Assembly (NCBI GenBank): GCA_031259605.1
Contig: JAIRLE010000122.1
Span: 1-14,825, forward strand
Direction of reading: 5' to 3'
Origin: Zoogloeaceae bacterium
GTDB taxonomy: Bacteria > Pseudomonadota > Gammaproteobacteria > Burkholderiales > Rhodocyclaceae
DNA length: 14,825 nt
Below, in pieces: positions 1 through 7,706 of the stretch (positions within the stretch are counted from its first letter, which is position 1; each line of letters starts with the position of its first letter). The position numbers and the translations under genes are program-made. Below the pieces are notes generated by a model, which did not search any database, was not told where the DNA came from, and saw nothing but the letters and a program-made list of their open reading frames with translations.

Positions 1-809
1 CCGTGGTTCTTCACCCCCACGCCATGCTCCGTCCCCACCAGCAGGATGCTTTCCGCGTACATCCCCCCCAGCGCCTTCACATCTACCGCAAATAACGGCG
101 CGGGCGCAGCAGAAAGGGAATTCCCTACCGGCATGGCATCGCCCATGTCTCCGGCGGCAATCTCGTTTTGTCCCGCGACTATCGTCAGATGACCCGCATG
201 CAGCTTCGCATTCACTTCCACCGCCCGCGCCAGCAGCGCCGTATATTCCGACTGCCGCGCGTCCAGACCCGCACCCTCGATCCGGATCGCCCCGTCGCCT
301 ACCGTATATCCCGACAAACCGCCATTCGACAGATTCACACGCCCCGTCAGAAGCGTCGTCCGGCTCGCGTTTAAAAACACCGCGCCATTCACTTCCAGTC
401 CCGACGGGTTCGCTATCACCAGTTCCGCACGCTTCCCCGCAATCTCCAGCGGCCCCAGCAAATACGACGGATTCGACGAATTCACCTGATTCACAATCAC
501 CCGCGCCGCACCCCCAGCCAAAAACGGATTCGCCGCCACTTCCCCGCCTAGCTGCGCGGCAACCAGCGGATCACGGTTGTTGTTCAGCACCACACCCTTC
601 GCCTGCACGTCAAACTGCCGGTATTGATTCACCGACACCCCCCCAGCCGTCGGCGTCACAATATGCACCAGCGGCAATCCTCCCCCCGTCGACAACACCA
701 CCGGCTTCTGACCCGATACACCAGCATCCGGCACAATCTGGCCACACGTCGGCGCGGCAACAGCGCACCCCAGGAACAGCCACAGCCCATAACGCATCAA
801 CGTATTCAT
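1..809 (-). CDS. TpsA-type filamentous haemagglutinin/adhesin exoprotein, N-terminal part (runs off left edge)
   Basis: The frame is open from ATG 809 to the window edge (269 codons, no stop), so only the N-terminus is seen. Residues 1-23 look like a short signal peptide, basic at R6 with a hydrophobic run at 8-19. From about residue 35 the protein matches the TPS secretion (haemagglutination activity) domain: VNQYRQF at 60-65, a VNQV..SNPS..LGPLEIAG stretch at 106-125, IANPSG at 133-137 (the NPxG-type motif), and ALGGMY..ILLVGTE at 247-261. Proteins with this domain are exported through the Sec system, cross the outer membrane through a TpsB partner, and act as adhesins, haemolysins or contact-dependent toxins. 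The C-terminal effector part lies outside the window, so the activity cannot be told. No Shine-Dalgarno is evident before the ATG. The family call is firm; the function is open. Confidence 0.93.
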   Translation of the reverse strand, partial: MNTLMRYGLWLFLGCAVAAPTCGQIVPDAGVSGQKPVVLSTGGGLPLVHIVTPTAGGVSVNQYRQFDVQAKGVVLNNNRDPLVAAQLGGEVAANPFLAGGAARVIVNQVNSSNPSYLLGPLEIAGKRAELVIANPSGLEVNGAVFLNASRTTLLTGRVNLSNGGLSGYTVGDGAIRIEGAGLDARQSEYTALLARAVEVNAKLHAGHLTIVAGQNEIAAGDMGDAMPVGNSLSAAPAPLFAVDVKALGGMYAESILLVGTEHGVGVKNH

Positions 810-841
810 GACAAAAGCACACTGGAAAACACAATGGAAGA

Positions 842-870
842 ATTCTGTCAGCAACCCATGAAAAAAACAA
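842..870 (-). promoter_or_regulatory. Candidate sigma-70 promoter for tpsA
   Basis: On the minus strand, TTGTTT (870-865) and CAGAAT (847-842) are separated by 17 bases and lie 33 bases upstream of the tpsA ATG. Both boxes are imperfect (3/6 and 4/6 matches), so this is tentative. The whole 121-bp gap between tpsA and tpsB is visibly more AT-rich than the genes on either side, as expected for a shared divergent promoter region. Confidence 0.3.
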
Positions 871-875
871 GAATT

Positions 876-904
876 TTCAATCGCGGGAAAATAAGACATA
901 GAAT
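876..904 (+). promoter_or_regulatory. Candidate sigma-70 promoter for tpsB
   Basis: TTCAAT (876-881) and TAGAAT (899-904) have a 17-base spacer. The -10 box matches consensus at 5 of 6 positions. It would give a leader of about 20 bases containing the AGGA ribosome site 7 bases before the tpsB ATG. It overlaps the region that would also drive tpsA, so the partners may be co-regulated from one site. Confidence 0.4.
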
Positions 905-930
905 CTGGCTTTTTTGAACAGGACGCGAGG

Positions 931-2691
931 ATGCGCAAGGCCTCTCACGCGGCATGGATCGCGTTTTTCGTCTTCCTCGCCGTCTGCCCGCCGACACAGG
1001 CCGACATCGGCACAGAAGAATACCTGCGCCATCAGGAACGGCAAAGACAACTGGAAGAACGCATGACGTCCGGCAGCGATGTGCGGCTGCGGCAGGATAC
1101 GCCTTCTGCCCCGGAATTTCGCCTCGCGGATGGCGAAACGCCCTGCTTTCCGATTCATGCCGTGACGCTCTCCGGGGAAGAATCTGGACGTTTTCGCGCC
1201 TTGCTCGAAGACATGCTGGAAGAACAGGGCTTCGTCTCCGGCATGTGCATCGGCGCGCGCGGCATCAATCTCCTCATGGCCCGGTTGCAGGATCTCATCA
1301 TCCGGCGAGGATACGTCACCACCCGCGTCGTCGCGCCTGCCCAGAGCGTGAAAGCGGGAAAACTGGACTTCCTCCTCATTCCCGGGAAGATTCGCCGCAT
1401 CCGCTTCGAAAACGTCCCCGACCGCGATGACTGGACAGGAAACGCCGCGAGAACCCAGTTCTTTCGCAACGAATTCCCGATGCAAGAAGGCGATCTGCTC
1501 AATCTGCGCGACATTGAGACCGCCCTGGAAAACTTCCGCCGCCTGCAATCGGTGGAAGCCAGTTTTGAAATTCTTCCCGCCGATACCGACCAGCCCGGCG
1601 AATCCGACCTCCTGATCCGCTGGAAACAGGGCTTTCCCCTGCGCGTCACCCTGAGCGCCGACGATTCCGGCTCCACATTGACCGGCAAGAACCAAGGAAC
1701 CGCCGTCATTTCAGTCGATAATCCGCTTGGGCTCTCCGACACCTTCTACGCCTATTACAGCCATGACCTCGGTCACACAAAAGACATCAATGGCCACGCA
1801 AGCGGCGACAGGTCGCTGGAATCCGGGACAAAAGGCTACGGCTTTCATTATTCAGCGCCATTCGGCAACACCTCTGTCGCCTACAGCTTCAACCACAACG
1901 AATACCGGCAGGCCGTTGCCGGTTATTCCACCAACTACCTGTACTGGGGCTGGAGCAGTCAGCACGACCTGACCCTGAAGCGCCGCCTGTACCGCGACGG
2001 CAACCGCAAGACCAGCGTAAGCCTGGGCGCATGGATTCGTTCCAGCCGCAACTACATCGACGACGCGGAATTGACCATCCAGCGCCGACGCATGGCCGGA
2101 TGGCATCTTGCCCTCGAACACACGGAATATCTCGGCAACGCAACCGTGAATGCCCATCTGCAATACAAGCGCGGCACCGGCGCGCATCGCGCGCTCAACG
2201 CCCCGGAGGAAGCGTTCAACGAAGGAACTTCCAGAATGCGCCTCGTCACCGGAAATATCGCCCTCTCCTGGCCGTTCCGCGCCCTGAACCAGACGCTTGC
2301 CTATTCGACCCAGGCGCATTTCCAGCACAATTACACGCCGCTCATCGCACAAGACCGGCTTTCCATCGGCAACCGCTACACCGTGCGCGGCTTCGACGGC
2401 GAAATGACCCTGATGTCCGAACGCGGCTCCTGGTGGCGCAACGAATTCGCATGGTATTTTTCCCCCGCGCACCAGATCTACCTCCTCTGGGATTCCGGAC
2501 ACGTCTCCGGCCCCTCGACAAAATGGCTCGCCGGCTCCTATCTCGAAGGCTACGGCATCGGCCTGCGCGGACAGATCAAAACCGCCGGAACCCTCCACTA
2601 CGACCTCTTCGCCGCCAGACCCGCAAAATACCCCAAAGCCTTCCCCGTTTCCCACTCCGTCATCGGCGCGGCGATATCCTATACGTTTTGA
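931..2691 (+). CDS. TpsB outer-membrane transporter (ShlB/FhaC/HecB family)
   Basis: This 586-residue protein is the likely outer-membrane pore for the divergent TpsA. Residues 1-24 are a signal peptide ending PTQA|D. A charged helix at 30-45 resembles the plug helix H1 of FhaC. Two POTRA-like domains follow: about 72-152, including the CFPIHAVTL strand, and about 155-235, opening with KIRRIRF. They should bind the TpsA secretion domain in the periplasm. The rest is a 16-strand-type beta barrel rich in alternating aromatic residues. VRGF at 485-488 is the conserved L6-loop motif, and the chain ends in YTF with the terminal Phe used for BAM recognition. Length is normal for the family (about 550-590). 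The ATG is supported by AGGA 7 bases upstream. Unusually, it is divergent from its tpsA rather than upstream of it in one operon. Confidence 0.95.
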   Translation: MRKASHAAWIAFFVFLAVCPPTQADIGTEEYLRHQERQRQLEERMTSGSDVRLRQDTPSAPEFRLADGETPCFPIHAVTLSGEESGRFRALLEDMLEEQGFVSGMCIGARGINLLMARLQDLIIRRGYVTTRVVAPAQSVKAGKLDFLLIPGKIRRIRFENVPDRDDWTGNAARTQFFRNEFPMQEGDLLNLRDIETALENFRRLQSVEASFEILPADTDQPGESDLLIRWKQGFPLRVTLSADDSGSTLTGKNQGTAVISVDNPLGLSDTFYAYYSHDLGHTKDINGHASGDRSLESGTKGYGFHYSAPFGNTSVAYSFNHNEYRQAVAGYSTNYLYWGWSSQHDLTLKRRLYRDGNRKTSVSLGAWIRSSRNYIDDAELTIQRRRMAGWHLALEHTEYLGNATVNAHLQYKRGTGAHRALNAPEEAFNEGTSRMRLVTGNIALSWPFRALNQTLAYSTQAHFQHNYTPLIAQDRLSIGNRYTVRGFDGEMTLMSERGSWWRNEFAWYFSPAHQIYLLWDSGHVSGPSTKWLAGSYLEGYGIGLRGQIKTAGTLHYDLFAARPAKYPKAFPVSHSVIGAAISYTF

Positions 2692-2697
2692 GCAACC

Positions 2698-2713
2698 ACT
2701 GCCGACGGGCAGT
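2698..2713. terminator. Short hairpin between convergent tpsB and ppk1 (possible bidirectional terminator)
   Basis: ACTGCC (2698-2703), a GACG loop and GGCAGT (2708-2713) form a perfect 6-bp stem in the gap after the tpsB stop, touching the last base of the ppk1 stop codon. There is no U-tract on either strand, so intrinsic termination is uncertain. Confidence 0.3.
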
Positions 2714-4830
2714 CATGCGGGCGGTCGAATCGAGGATGTTGCCGCCGTTTTGCCGCCGCCGACCGTCGCCAGCAGTTCCGCTTGGGCGCTCCTGGGTTTT
2801 CCGCGCGAGATTCTGCGGCTGTAGTCGCCATCGGCGGACATTTCCCACGCCTGTTGGTTGTCGGTCAGGTAGGCGCGCAAACCTTCACGCATCACTCGTT
2901 TCTTGAGTTGCGTATCCAGCAGGGGAAAAGCGAGTTCGATGCGCCGGAAAAAGTTGCGCTCCATCCAGTCGGCGCTGGAAAGGTAGAGTTTCTCCTCCCC
3001 GTTGGCAAGAAAATAAAACACCCGGTGATGTTCGAGAAAACGGCCAATGATGGAACGCACGCGGATATTTTCGGAGACCCCGGCAACGCCGGGCCTGAGA
3101 CCGCAGACGCCGCGCACGATGAGATCGATGCGCACTCCCGCGCGGGAAGCGTCGTAGAGCGCGTCGATGATGCCCGGGTCCAGCAGGGCGTTCATCTTGG
3201 CGATGATGCGCGCCTTTTTGCCCTGGCGCGCCCACTCCGCCTCGGCGCGGATGGCGGCGATAACGTTGGCATGGATGGTGAACGGCGCCTGCCAGAGATG
3301 ACGCAGGGTGCGCGCCTTGCCCAGTCCGGTAAGCTGCTTGAAGACTTCGGAAACATCCTGGCCTATTTCCTCATTGGCGGTGAGCAGGCCGAAATCGCAA
3401 TACAGCCGCGCGGTGCGCGGATGATAATTGCCCGTGCCCAGATGCGCGTAACGCCGCAACATGCCATCCTCACGGCGCACGATCAACAACGCCTTGGCAT
3501 GTACCTTGTAGCCTACCACGCCATAGACCACATGCGCGCCCGCTTCCTCCAGCCGGGTTGCCCAACCGATGTTGGCTTCTTCGTCAAAACGCGCCATCAG
3601 TTCCACTACCACGGTAACTTCCTTGCCATTCTGCGCGGCGCGGATCAGCGACTGCATCAACACGGAATCCGCGCCCGTGCGATAAATGGTCATCTTGATG
3701 GCGGCAACCGCCGGGTCTTCGGCGGCGGCGCGCAGCAAGTCGATGACCGGCGCGAAGGATTGATAGGGATGGTGCAAGAGCATGTCGCCTTGCCGCAACA
3801 GGCTGAAGATATTGCCTTCCGGCGCGCGCTCCAGGCGTTCGGGCAGACTCGGCGTATGCGGCGCAAACAACAGATCGGGACGCGCCACACTGTCCGGCGC
3901 CTGCATCAGCCGCACCAGATTGACCGGGCCGTCCACGCGGTAAAGGTCTTCCTCGCGCAGGCCGAATTGGGAAAGCAGAAAATCAATGATGGGCTGCGAA
4001 CAATTGTTGGCGACTTCCAGCCGTACCGCATCGCCAAAATGCCGGTGCGGCAGTTCGCCCTGGAGTTTGGTGCGCAGATTGGTAATTTCTTCTTCATCGA
4101 CGAACAGATCGGAATTGCGCGTGACGCGAAACTGGTAACACCCCCGCACCCGCATGCCGGAAAACAGTTCGCCGACGAATTCATGCAAAATGGAAGAGAG
4201 GAACACGAAGCCGCAAGGCGCGCCCGCCAATTCCGGCGGCAGGCGCACCACGCGCGGCAAGAGACGGGGTGCCTGCACGATGGCGATGCCGGAACTGCGC
4301 CCGAAGGCGTCCCTGCCTTCGAGTTCCACGGCAAAATTGAGGCTTTTGTTCAGGAGGCGAGGAAAGGGATGCGAAGGATCAAGGCCGATGGGGGTAAGCA
4401 CCGGCATGACCTCGCGATCGAAATAATCGCGTATCCAGCCGCGTTGCGCTTCGTTCCAGGCGGCGCGCCGAATGAAGTGCATGCCTTCTGCGGCCAGTTG
4501 CGGCAGCACTTCGTCATTGAAAATCCGATACTGACGCTCGACCAGCGTGTGCGCTTCCAGGCTCACCAGACGAAAGACTTCCTGCGGCGTCCTGCCGTCG
4601 GTGGTGAGGCGCGCGGCGCGCGCGCGAATCTGCTCCTTCAGCCCGGCGACACGGATCTCGAAAAATTCGTCCATGTTGCTGGAAACAATGCACAAGAAGC
4701 GCAAGCGTTCCAGAAGCGGCACAGCGCTATCCTGCGCCGCGGCCATCACCCGGCGATTGAAAGCCAACAACCCCAGCTCACGATTCAGATAATGCCCGGC
4801 AGAAAAAGAAGGAGAAACACTCATGTTCAT
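2713..4830 (-). CDS. ppk1: Polyphosphate kinase 1
   Basis: The 705-residue product has the normal PPK1 length and reversibly transfers the gamma phosphate of ATP to inorganic polyphosphate. The N-terminal domain carries NRELGLLAFNRRVM (16-29) and SSNMDEFF (50-57). The catalytic C-terminal half contains KMTIYRT, then VHAKALL with His444 and YAHLGTGN with His463. These are 19 residues apart, exactly like the phosphorylated His435/His454 pair of the E. coli enzyme. The C-terminal DWMERN and RRIELAFPL motifs are also intact, so the enzyme should be active. The start is ATG 4830; a second in-frame ATG lies two codons later and neither has a clear Shine-Dalgarno. The usual partner ppx is not adjacent, so it appears to stand alone. 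Polyphosphate links it to phosphate storage and stress survival. Confidence 0.97.
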   Translation of the reverse strand: MNMSVSPSFSAGHYLNRELGLLAFNRRVMAAAQDSAVPLLERLRFLCIVSSNMDEFFEIRVAGLKEQIRARAARLTTDGRTPQEVFRLVSLEAHTLVERQYRIFNDEVLPQLAAEGMHFIRRAAWNEAQRGWIRDYFDREVMPVLTPIGLDPSHPFPRLLNKSLNFAVELEGRDAFGRSSGIAIVQAPRLLPRVVRLPPELAGAPCGFVFLSSILHEFVGELFSGMRVRGCYQFRVTRNSDLFVDEEEITNLRTKLQGELPHRHFGDAVRLEVANNCSQPIIDFLLSQFGLREEDLYRVDGPVNLVRLMQAPDSVARPDLLFAPHTPSLPERLERAPEGNIFSLLRQGDMLLHHPYQSFAPVIDLLRAAAEDPAVAAIKMTIYRTGADSVLMQSLIRAAQNGKEVTVVVELMARFDEEANIGWATRLEEAGAHVVYGVVGYKVHAKALLIVRREDGMLRRYAHLGTGNYHPRTARLYCDFGLLTANEEIGQDVSEVFKQLTGLGKARTLRHLWQAPFTIHANVIAAIRAEAEWARQGKKARIIAKMNALLDPGIIDALYDASRAGVRIDLIVRGVCGLRPGVAGVSENIRVRSIIGRFLEHHRVFYFLANGEEKLYLSSADWMERNFFRRIELAFPLLDTQLKKRVMREGLRAYLTDNQQAWEMSADGDYSRRISRGKPRSAQAELLATVGGGKTAATSSIRPPA

Positions 4831-5066
4831 CAGGAGTTCACGGGAAAATGCCAGTTTAGCGCACCTGGGGATCGGGAAGACAGATGGTCGCCGACGCGGT
4901 CTTTGTGATCGGCAGTCAGTAATTCGGGGGAGCAGGCAAAATGGACAGCAGGTTGCCGACCACGAAGCGCGGCGCTCAGGGAAACGCTGCCGCCGCCAGA
5001 TTCTCTCTCCCCCCGCTTGGCGAAAGCGGGAAAAAAATGGGCATTCATGCGATTGCCCTGGCCACT

Positions 5067-5095
5067 TTGCGTTCTCTTGTGTTTTCGTGGATAAT
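5067..5095 (+). promoter_or_regulatory. Likely sigma-70 promoter of rpmE
   Basis: TTGCGT (5067-5072) and GATAAT (5090-5095) are spaced by 17 bases. The -10 box matches 5 of 6 consensus positions, the -35 box 3 of 6. Transcription would start near 5102, giving a leader of about 60 nt that includes the hairpin at 5120-5140 and the AGGA ribosome site. Confidence 0.55.
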
Positions 5096-5119
5096 CCGCC
5101 GTTTCCCGGAATTGTCCCA

Positions 5120-5140
5120 GAACCGCCAATATCGCGGTTC
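5120..5140 (+). promoter_or_regulatory. Leader hairpin upstream of rpmE, possible bL31 autoregulatory element
   Basis: GAACCGC (5120-5126) and GCGGTTC (5134-5140) form a perfect 7-bp stem with a 7-base loop, ending 22 bases before the rpmE start and about 13 before the AGGA. Autogenous control of rpmE through its 5' leader is known in E. coli. Whether this hairpin does the same is inference from position only. Confidence 0.4.
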
Positions 5141-5162
5141 GCCTTACAAAAGGAATCCTCGC

Positions 5163-5378
5163 ATGAAAAACGGCATTCATCCCGACTACGAAGAAATCCA
5201 GGTCACTTGCTCTTGCGGCAATACCTTCACCACCCGTTCCACCATGAAGAAAGCCCTGCATGTGGAAGTGTGCGCCAACTGCCATCCGTTCTACACCGGC
5301 AAGCAGAAAATCGTCGATACCGCCGGGCGCGTGGAAAAATTCAATCAGAAATTCGGCGCGCTGCGTCAATCCGCCTGA
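5163..5378 (+). CDS. rpmE: 50S ribosomal protein bL31, zinc-binding type
   Basis: The 71-residue protein matches bL31 along its full length: it opens MKNGIHPDYEEIQVTCSCGN and continues with VEVCANCHPFYTGKQ and GRVEKFNQKFG. bL31 sits in the 50S central protuberance and bridges to the 30S head. The Cys residues of CSCG and CANC mark the C+ (zinc-ribbon) form, which serves as a zinc reserve and is replaced by a Cys-free paralogue under zinc starvation in many bacteria; no paralogue is seen here. The start is supported by AGGA 8 bases upstream. The gene has its own promoter, leader hairpin and terminator, so it looks monocistronic. Confidence 0.98.
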   Translation: MKNGIHPDYEEIQVTCSCGNTFTTRSTMKKALHVEVCANCHPFYTGKQKIVDTAGRVEKFNQKFGALRQSA

Positions 5379-5423
5379 ACGTCCGTTCAGTCCGCTGTTC
5401 AGCTCGAATTGTCGCCTCGTTCC

Positions 5424-5450
5424 AGGCAGCCGACAGGCTGCCTTTTTCTT
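5424..5450 (+). terminator. Rho-independent terminator of rpmE
   Basis: GGCAGCC (5425-5431), loop GACA and GGCTGCC (5436-5442), extended by an A-T pair, are followed by TTTTTCTT. This is a textbook intrinsic terminator and the only hairpin in the window with a proper U-tract. It ends only about 12 bases before the next start codon. Confidence 0.92.
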
Positions 5451-5461
5451 GATCCCTTGCC

Positions 5462-7108
5462 ATGTCTTCCGTCTTGTCGCGCACCATGAAATTGCCGCCT
5501 GCGGGCTGGATGCTTGCCGGTCTGCTCGCCATTTACGTGTTTGCCGGACTGTTCGGACATGACCCGTGGAAAACCGAAGACGTCATCCATCTGGCGGCCG
5601 CCCGCGATTTCCTCGATTCCGGCCGCAGCGCCGCGCTCTTGTCGGCGGGACGCGCCTCCCTTGCCGCGCCGCTCTATTACTGGAGCGCCGCGCTCACGGG
5701 ATTCGTCTTTGGCGGCATTTTTCCCCTGCACGACGCGTTGCGGCTTGCCAGCGGACTATGGACGGCGCTGACCCTGATTGCGCTCTACTACGCCGGACGC
5801 GAATGGTATGGCAAGGAGGCCGCCGCCGCCGCGCCCATCCTGCTGATCGGCAGCTTCGGCCTCATTGTGCGCGTACATGAAGCGCAGCCCATGCTGACGC
5901 TCCTTGCCGCCGAAAGCCTCATGCTGCTGGCGTTGGCGCTCCTGCCGCGCAAGGGACGCGCCGCGCTGTTCCTCCTGGCTTTCGCGCTCTTCTTCGCGGC
6001 GCTGGGCGCGGGGATTTCCGGCATCCTGCCGCTGCTTGCGTTGTGTCTCTTGCCGTTGTGGATACGCTATCGGCCTGACGCGGACATCCTGCGGCCATGG
6101 GGCACGGGGATACTGCTGGGCGCGGCAATGACGGGGGCGGCGCTGGCGCTGCTGTATTGCAGCGCGCCGGAATGGCTGGAAGCCTGGCTTGACCGGGAGT
6201 GGCGGATACTGGCGGGCAACTGGCGTTATGGCGACGATTTGCGGGAATATGCCGCGCTCCTGCCCTGGTTTTCCTGGCCGCTCTGGCCGCTGGCGGGCTG
6301 GACCCTGTGGAAGACCCGCCGCGCCTGGCAATCCGTGGAAACTCTGCGTCAGAATGACCATCTTCTGTTGCCGCTGGCCGCTTTTTTCCTGCTCCTGTTC
6401 CTGCTCCCCATCTGCCTTGCCGCGCGTGAAAGCGCCGCCATGCTGTTCCTGCCGCCGCTGGCCTTGCTGGCGACGCCGGGGGCGCTCACCTTGCGCCGGG
6501 GAGCGGCAAACGCCTTCGACTGGTTTTCCGGCATGGTCTTTTGTCTTTTCGCGCTTCTTCTGTGGGTAGGCTGGAGCGCCATGGTCTTCGGTTATCCGGC
6601 GCGACTGGCGCAGCGCGCCGTGGAATTGGCACCTGGCTTTGTCGGGCGCTTTCATTTTTGGCCGTTCCTTCTTGCCGTGATTGTCACGCTCTGGTGGTTG
6701 CATCTGCTGCTGCGATTGCCGCGCTCACCCTGGCGTTGCCTTGTCCGCTGGAGCGCCGGACTGATTACCCTGTGGCTGCTGGCGGTTTCCCTGTGGCTGC
6801 CCTGGATCGACTATGGCAAGAGCTATCGGCAGTTGGCCGCCGCGGTGGCCGCGCAGTTGCCGAAAGAACGTCCGGCATGTATTGCCGAATGGCGTCTGGG
6901 CGAAGCCCAACGCGCCTCTTTCGCCTACTTCGAGCGTCTTGCCTTTACGCCGCTGCAAGCCGCCGATGAAGGTTGCCGCTGGCTGTTGGTCCAAGACAAT
7001 CCGCGCATCGAGAGCGCGCTACCGGATCAGGTCTGGCGGCACGCCTGGGAAGGCAGCCGCCCCGGCGACCGCAAGGAACGCTTCCGCCTGTATCGCCGCG
7101 AGGAATGA
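5462..7108 (+). CDS. ArnT/PMT-like multi-pass glycosyltransferase (GT-C fold)
   Basis: This 548-residue inner-membrane protein has roughly twelve hydrophobic spans between residues 15 and 450 and a soluble C-terminal tail of about 100 residues. The first loop reads GHDPWKTED (32-40), followed by FLDSG and APLYYW. This resembles the PMT_2/ArnT pattern of an acidic catalytic pair after the first span and a later PPLYFW-type motif. Such enzymes transfer a sugar from a polyprenyl-phosphate donor to lipid A, proteins or other periplasmic acceptors. The substrate cannot be told. The usual W-x-x-DE-type acidic pair is ED (E39-D40) here, and the second motif lacks one proline. The start is uncertain (ATG 5462 or 5486) as neither has a Shine-Dalgarno. 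It lies just past the rpmE terminator, with no separate promoter evident. Family call good, function open. Confidence 0.8.
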   Translation: MSSVLSRTMKLPPAGWMLAGLLAIYVFAGLFGHDPWKTEDVIHLAAARDFLDSGRSAALLSAGRASLAAPLYYWSAALTGFVFGGIFPLHDALRLASGLWTALTLIALYYAGREWYGKEAAAAAPILLIGSFGLIVRVHEAQPMLTLLAAESLMLLALALLPRKGRAALFLLAFALFFAALGAGISGILPLLALCLLPLWIRYRPDADILRPWGTGILLGAAMTGAALALLYCSAPEWLEAWLDREWRILAGNWRYGDDLREYAALLPWFSWPLWPLAGWTLWKTRRAWQSVETLRQNDHLLLPLAAFFLLLFLLPICLAARESAAMLFLPPLALLATPGALTLRRGAANAFDWFSGMVFCLFALLLWVGWSAMVFGYPARLAQRAVELAPGFVGRFHFWPFLLAVIVTLWWLHLLLRLPRSPWRCLVRWSAGLITLWLLAVSLWLPWIDYGKSYRQLAAAVAAQLPKERPACIAEWRLGEAQRASFAYFERLAFTPLQAADEGCRWLLVQDNPRIESALPDQVWRHAWEGSRPGDRKERFRLYRREE

Positions 7109-7110
7109 CC

Positions 7111-7148
7111 CCACCCCTGCGGCGCGGCATAATCCGCGGCCGGGGTGG
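7111..7148. terminator. Imperfect hairpin between convergent glycosyltransferase and lipoprotein genes
   Basis: CCACCCC (7111-7117) pairs with GGGGTGG (7142-7148). The inner part can add a CGCGG/CCGCG stem around CATAAT. It sits between two stop codons in convergent genes and lacks a U-tract on either side. Confidence 0.4.
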
Positions 7149-7159
7149 GCGTCATAAGA

Positions 7160-7702
7160 TCAACGCTTGCACTTTTGCGCGCCGGTAAGCCGTTCGGGTT
7201 TCCAGAGACCATTGGCCAGATTCCTGAAGCGCACGGTGAGGGCGCATTTCCCTTCGCTTACGGTGGCGTAGGCTTCGTAATCCTTGCCTGCCTGCGGGAC
7301 AAAGGTTCCGGCAAGCGCGCAACGGGCGCGGGATTCCGGCCCGACCTGGAAATTCAGCACAAGGGGTTTGCCCGCCGCGACGTAGAGTTCGGCAAAAGGA
7401 TGGTCGCCGATTCGCTCCGGGTTGGGCATGTTCCGGCTCTGCCCGCGCAGATCGCCCTTGCCGCCCAGGATGACGCCGGTGTCGGGCGCGGAATCGTCCA
7501 GGCAAGCCTTCTTCGGAATGGCGCGCACCACGCCTTCATTGCTCACCACGCGCAGACGCGCGTTCGAGGCGGTATTTTCCGCCTCCGGAACAGGCGTTAC
7601 CGAAGGACCAGTAATGAGGGCGGTCGTCGTCAGGCAACCGCTCAGGGCAATGCCCAGCAAGGCCATGCACAGAAAACCCGCGCTGCGGCGAATCGGAATC
7701 AT
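7160..7702 (-). CDS. Small putative lipoprotein, function unknown
   Basis: The 180-residue product starts MIPIRRSAGF, with a hydrophobic stretch ending in the lipobox LSGC (Cys23). It should therefore be lipidated at Cys23, and Leu at +2 favours the outer membrane. A Thr/Ala/Pro-rich linker (24-45) precedes a globular part with further Cys residues and motifs such as FAELYVAAGKPLVLNFQVG and YEAYATVSEGKCAL, probably beta-rich. I do not recognise a family. The frame stays open upstream of ATG 7702, but that ATG is chosen because AGGA stands 7 bases before it and the signal peptide begins there. It follows the DUF4149 gene with only 4 bases between stop and start, and its ribosome site lies inside that gene's last codons, so the two are translationally coupled. 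Confidence 0.85.
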   Translation of the reverse strand: MIPIRRSAGFLCMALLGIALSGCLTTTALITGPSVTPVPEAENTASNARLRVVSNEGVVRAIPKKACLDDSAPDTGVILGGKGDLRGQSRNMPNPERIGDHPFAELYVAAGKPLVLNFQVGPESRARCALAGTFVPQAGKDYEAYATVSEGKCALTVRFRNLANGLWKPERLTGAQKCKR

Positions 7703-7706
7703 TTTT

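Larger units (their letters stand above)
4831..5162. other. Intergenic region between ppk1 and rpmE, no gene seen
   Basis: The two genes are divergent, so this 332-bp gap must hold both promoters. The rpmE side has a good promoter and leader hairpin (listed separately). On the ppk1 side I found no convincing promoter and no PHO-box-like direct repeat. A stem CCCGCTT/AAGCGGG (5012-5030) is followed by seven A residues on the plus strand. Open frames crossing here lack codon or motif support. Confidence 0.6.

Noticed and set aside
2782..4908. 708-codon open frame on the plus strand, antisense to ppk1
   Set aside because: It mirrors ppk1 in a GC-rich gene with strong third-position bias, has no recognisable domain or ribosome site, and the opposite strand is an unmistakable PPK1.
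5012..5037. Hairpin CCCGCTT/AAGCGGG followed by seven A as a terminator
   Set aside because: On the plus strand the run after the stem is A, not T; on the minus strand the T run precedes the stem. It does not fit an intrinsic terminator in either direction.
4830..5369. 179-codon minus-strand frame across the ppk1-rpmE gap
   Set aside because: It overlaps nearly all of rpmE in antisense and has no ribosome site or domain.
5756..6703. 315-codon minus-strand frame antisense to the glycosyltransferase
   Set aside because: Very Gln/Arg/Glu-rich translation typical of the antisense of a Leu/Ala-rich membrane protein.
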